From: Mallotus nudiflorus
Taxonomy: Eukaryota > Streptophyta > Magnoliopsida > Malpighiales > Euphorbiaceae
Direction of reading: 5' to 3'
DNA length: 64,000 nucleotides
Assembly (NCBI GenBank): GCA_947683625.1
Contig: CANTUR010000066.1
Coordinates: forward strand, 6,296,001 to 6,360,000
Shown piece by piece: positions 60,935 to 64,000 of this stretch. The notes beneath the pieces were generated by a model. It did no database searches and was not told where the DNA came from. It saw nothing but the letters and a program-made list of their open reading frames with translations. Position 1 is the first letter of the stretch. The number at the start of each line of letters is the position of its first letter. The translations under genes were made by a program, and so were the position numbers.

Positions 60935-61471
60935 TTAAAGCCGAGCTTGAAACAGATACCTTAGAGGGTCTATTCTTGAAATAGCTTGAACCTTGTAAGA
61001 TTGAAAATAATGCCTCAATTTTCTCATAGCCCAAATCATGATCAGACATGTCTTTTCTACTAAATCATATTTTTCCTTATACGGCAGAAACTTTTTGCTC
61101 AAGTAGTACACTGCGTGCTCTATTCCATTTGACCCTTCTTGTGCTAACATTGCTCCCATTGCTTCCTCTTCTAAAGCTAAGTACAAAACCAATGACTTAC
61201 CCTATCTAGGTGGTTTCAGAAGAGGTGGATTAATAAGATACTCCTTGATCTTATCGAAAGCTTTCTGACAATCATCATTCCACTTAACCGGCTTACCTTT
61301 CCTTAAGAGCTTAAAGATAGGGCCACAAATGTTAGTGAATTTTACGATAAACCTACTAATATGCTGCAATCTGCCAAGGAATCCTCTTACTTCTTTCTCC
61401 ATCTTTGGTGCTGGCATTTCCTGGATGGCTTTCACTTTATCTAGAGCCACTTCAATTCCTCGGTTGCTCAC
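60935..61471 (-). pseudogene. RT thumb and first RNase H of the Tat element
   Basis: 61471-61202 reads VSNRGIEVALDKVKAIQEMP, GFLGRLQHISRFI, WNDDCQKAFDKIKEYLINPP: the RT connection. After a stop, 61192-60935 reads LYLALEEEAMGAMLAQEG, AVYYLSKKFLPYKEKYDLVE and LRHYFQSYKVQ, the RT-linked RNase H. Confidence 0.78.
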
Positions 61472-62270
61472 TATATGTCCTAATAGTTTCCCTGAAGTAA
61501 CCCCGAAAATGCACTTCTTCAGGTTGAGTCTCAGATTTTACCTCTCAATTTGGGCTAAGAACTTGTCTAAGGCTTCAAAATATCCTCCTCTTGTCTCTGA
61601 TTTGACCATCATGTCATACATACACTTCAACCTCCTTATGCATCATATCATGGAAACATGCAGTAGCGGCTCTTTGATAAGTTGCACCTGCATTCTTCAG
61701 TCTGAAAGGCATCACCTTGTAACAATAGGTCCCCCATTCTATGATGAAAGCTGTCTTAATCTTATCCATAATTGCCATCATGATTTGGTTGTACCCAAAA
61801 AATCCGTCCATAAAAGAATACATTGCACTTGTTGCAGCACTATCCACTATTACATTAATGTGAGGTAATGGGAAGTCATCTTTTGGACAGGCTTTGTTCA
61901 GATCCCTAAAATCTACACACATTCGTACTTTGCCATCTTTCTTAGGAATAAGTACTATGTTTGCTAGCCATTAAGGGTAGTCTACTACTTCTAGGAAGTT
62001 AGCCTGTATTTGCTTGGCAATTTCCTCCCTTATCTTTTCTATCCATTATGGTCTTAAGCTATACAATTTCTGTTTAACTGGCTTGGTTTTTGGATGAGTT
62101 AAAATGTGATGCTCTGCTATTTCCCTATCCAAACCTAGCTTGTCTTCATAAGTCCAAGCGAATACTACCTTTCTTTTTGTTAATATTCTCTCAAAATTTT
62201 TTCTCTCTTCAGGAGTTACATCATGTGATATAGAAATGTTCTTTGGATTATCATTTGTGCCCATGTTAAA
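61472..62270 (-). pseudogene. Reverse transcriptase of the Tat element (broken)
   Basis: 62264-62046 reads ISHDVTPEERKNFERILTK, FAWTYEDKLGLDREIAEHHI, KQKLYSLRP, then TAA. A second TAA near 61970 (before WLANIV), then 61922-61614 reads MCVDFRDLNKACPKDDFPLP, FMDGFFGYNQIMMA and ends EVEVYV followed by TGA: the frame breaks inside the catalytic YVDD box. Downstream the sequence resumes in another frame. Confidence 0.8.
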
Positions 62271-62279
62271 TGAATTAAA

Positions 62280-62815
62280 TTAGATTGAATTAATGTCAAA
62301 CATGCATGACTGATCAAAATTATAATGCACAGAACTATTAGGATGCTCATCACACAAGTAAGCAAAACCAGCATTTATATCATTGACTATAGGAAAAACA
62401 ACATCTTCATTTGCATAAAGACCGAACATTATTACATCAGTTTCTTGATAAAAAACATCAATGAAACTATCACTAATGACAGTAGCTAAGTCTTGGGGTG
62501 GCTCCTCCTTAAGTGGCAGACACAGCAACTCCTCAACAACATCATCACCTATCCTTTCAGTTAATTGCTTTATGACTTCCTCTTTATTGCTGGTCACTAG
62601 GCTTTCCACAATCCGCTCCTTGAAGATCTTAAACCCATGTGGACATCTTTTCTAGCCATATTAACAAATTCTTTAGTGCCCAAATAATACTTGCCTTCCC
62701 CTGGCTTGATGAAATTCTCACTTAATGGTCCAATCCTTCCCAAGGGCTTATTTCTTTTTACTTTCTCCTTGTTTTTTGCTCTTTTACTAGCCGATCCTGC
62801 CTTAGTATATCCCAA
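62280..62815 (-). pseudogene. Tat protease-RT linker region
   Basis: Two frames (62815-62597 and 62609-62280), lysine-rich then acidic, ending MFDINSI. No known domain. The plus-strand fragment at 17020-17150 has the same sequence, which links the two elements. Confidence 0.55.
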
Positions 62816-63053
62816 ACCCTTTGTATGGTCCTGGGTTTTAATGTTCAGGGGCTTAGGAATTCCTTATTCATTCTTCCTGAGCCCCTGTCCAGGTTGATAA
62901 TTCATGCTTTCCATCATTTTTGCAACCCTGGGATCCATCTCATCAAATATTCCAGCAACTTAGAAACCAGGCGGAACACACACTTGCTTCTATTTATCAA
63001 GTATGGCTACCACAGCTGCATTAGTTCTAGCTTCTATTGTCATGACATCTCCT

Positions 63054-63344
63054 TCATGAGGGAATTTTATTTTTCAGTGCACTGTTGAAGGTACTCCTCC
63101 CAGGACATGAAACCGTGAATAGCAGGGCATAGGTAACAAGGATGTCCAATATAGTAAATTCAATAGTTGACTCTATAGGCCCTGTTTTGACCAAAGCCTG
63201 AAATGTTCCCTCCACATTCCTAGTACTATCATCGTAAGCTATAATTATGAGGTTTAAAGCCATCAAGTCATCTACTTTTAGACCCAAATTAGGTAGGATT
63301 TTTAATGGGCATACATTTATAGCTGAACCACCATCCACCATCAC
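63054..63344 (-). pseudogene. Tat aspartic protease
   Basis: Begins MMVDGGSAINVCPLKILPNL; DGGS is the aspartic protease active-site variant common in this lineage. It ends NKIPS before a stop. Further right, PIESIMPIIWGDEF (near 64000) continues the polyprotein toward gag outside the window. Confidence 0.7.
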
Positions 63345-64000
63345 ATAGTTAGTTCCCTTCCCTTTTACTTCAGCTGGGATAAATAATGCCTTGTTATGAT
63401 TTCTTCAGTCTAAAGGCAAGTCATCATCTGAGAATGCTACTAGCCCATGTTTCTTTTTTATAACCTTTGCCACCATAACTTCTGGAGTAGTGGCTATTTC
63501 AATGCTCATGTTCGATAAAAATTTGATAAGGGCCCTTCTATGGCTAACTGAATGCATTAGTAATTCCTAAATGTTGACGTTTGCCTTAGCCTTCTTAAGT
63601 TGTTCTAGGATCAGGTGTTCTTTTTTTTTTCCTTCCTCTACTTCTGCATCTTCTATTTCTTCCCTTTCTACTACTCTTTTATTTTGCTTTTCTGCTACCC
63701 GGTAATTCCTCCCACTTCTAGTAACATGATTCACATTTGGAGTATCACTCCATACATCGAAACTGCCTGGGTTTTCTTCATCAGAGTCTCATACTAGATG
63801 TCAATAACTCTAATGATTCAGTCTCTTTTCCCATCCTTCCACACTTCCATTGTGCATGTTTCTTTTCCTTTCAACTCCCTCAGCTTGTTTGTATGTTGGC
63901 TTAACAGCTCTTCCACCTCTTCTTGGGACATTTCTAGGGTTAAGAATTCATTTTCTTCAAACTCATCACCCCATATTATCGGCATAATTGATTCAATGGG
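63345..64000 (-). pseudogene. Upstream Tat polyprotein segment, continues past the right edge
   Basis: The minus-strand frames contain WGDEFEENEFLTLEMSQEEV, LRELKGKETCTMEVWKDGK, then stops, and a low-complexity acidic/lysine-rich stretch (about 63600-63690). Matches the plus-strand remnant at about 16760-16870. No further domain recognised. Confidence 0.5.

Larger units (their letters stand above)
50600..64000 (-). mobile_element. Tat/Ogre-like Ty3/gypsy element with antisense genes, cut by the right edge
   Basis: Reading right to left: protease (63.3 kb), linker, RT (62.2-61.5), RNase H (61.2-60.9), a second RNase H (60.8-60.3), integrase (60.3-58.99), then about 6.2 kb between pol and the 3' LTR holding two plus-strand genes and several repeat arrays, then polypurine tract and 3' LTR. 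More than 13 kb are in the window; gag and 5' LTR lie beyond 64000. Dual RNase H and extra ORFs are known features of the Tat lineage. Stops and frameshifts throughout pol show it is inactive. Confidence 0.78.

Overview
This is nuclear DNA from a flowering plant, most likely a eudicot. It is AT-rich, has short coding exons separated by long introns, and is crowded with LTR retrotransposons, an LTR miniature element, a Helitron-like insert, a Mutator-like MITE, microsatellites and gene fragments. The only plausibly functional host genes are two receptor-like kinases of the LRK10L (leaf rust 10-like) type. Such clusters are common in rosids; I cannot name the species.

Layout. 1-5.5 kb holds the 5' end of a Tat-type Ty3/gypsy element (minus strand), a decayed chromovirus-type LTR and a zinc-knuckle retroelement remnant. 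7276-7796 is a Mutator-like MITE. 8603-14747 is LRK10L gene A: ectodomain exon, 36-nt exon, transmembrane plus kinase exon; its first intron holds a Helitron-like insert (10241-11216). 15.3-17.3 kb is a broken Tat fragment on the plus strand. 17774-32544 is a complete but dead chromovirus (Tekay/Del-like) element on the minus strand, with about 3.2-kb LTRs, a 5-bp target duplication, and a nested solo LTR that has its own target duplication. 33.1-33.75 kb holds two TRIM elements head to head. 34.2-35.4 kb is an Athila-like LTR.

36829-43493 is LRK10L gene 2. A broken second ectodomain exon (39166-39709) lies inside its first intron, which suggests that the gene was assembled by unequal duplication. 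Four copies of the same intron-1 sequence (9.7-12.6, 35.4-36.7, 39.9-41.4, 48.4-49.4 kb) record a formerly larger tandem array. 44.8-46.4 kb carries fragments of a coiled-coil gene and of a UbiE/COQ5-like methyltransferase.

50.6-64 kb is a second, much larger Tat/Ogre-like element on the minus strand, running off the right edge. It has protease, RT, two RNase H domains and integrase. Between integrase and the 3' LTR it carries two genes in antisense: a plant-mobile-domain (PMD) gene with intact-looking introns and a DUF7745-like ORF. They are embedded in stem-loop repeats, a 77-bp tandem array and 20-bp palindromic minisatellites. This antisense, intron-bearing, hairpin-rich cassette is the most unusual structure in the window.

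How it works together: the two kinases would be plasma-membrane receptors with a cysteine-rich GUB_WAK ectodomain and a cytoplasmic non-RD Ser/Thr kinase. All else is transposon or decayed sequence. Similarity statements are by eye; no alignment or database search was run.
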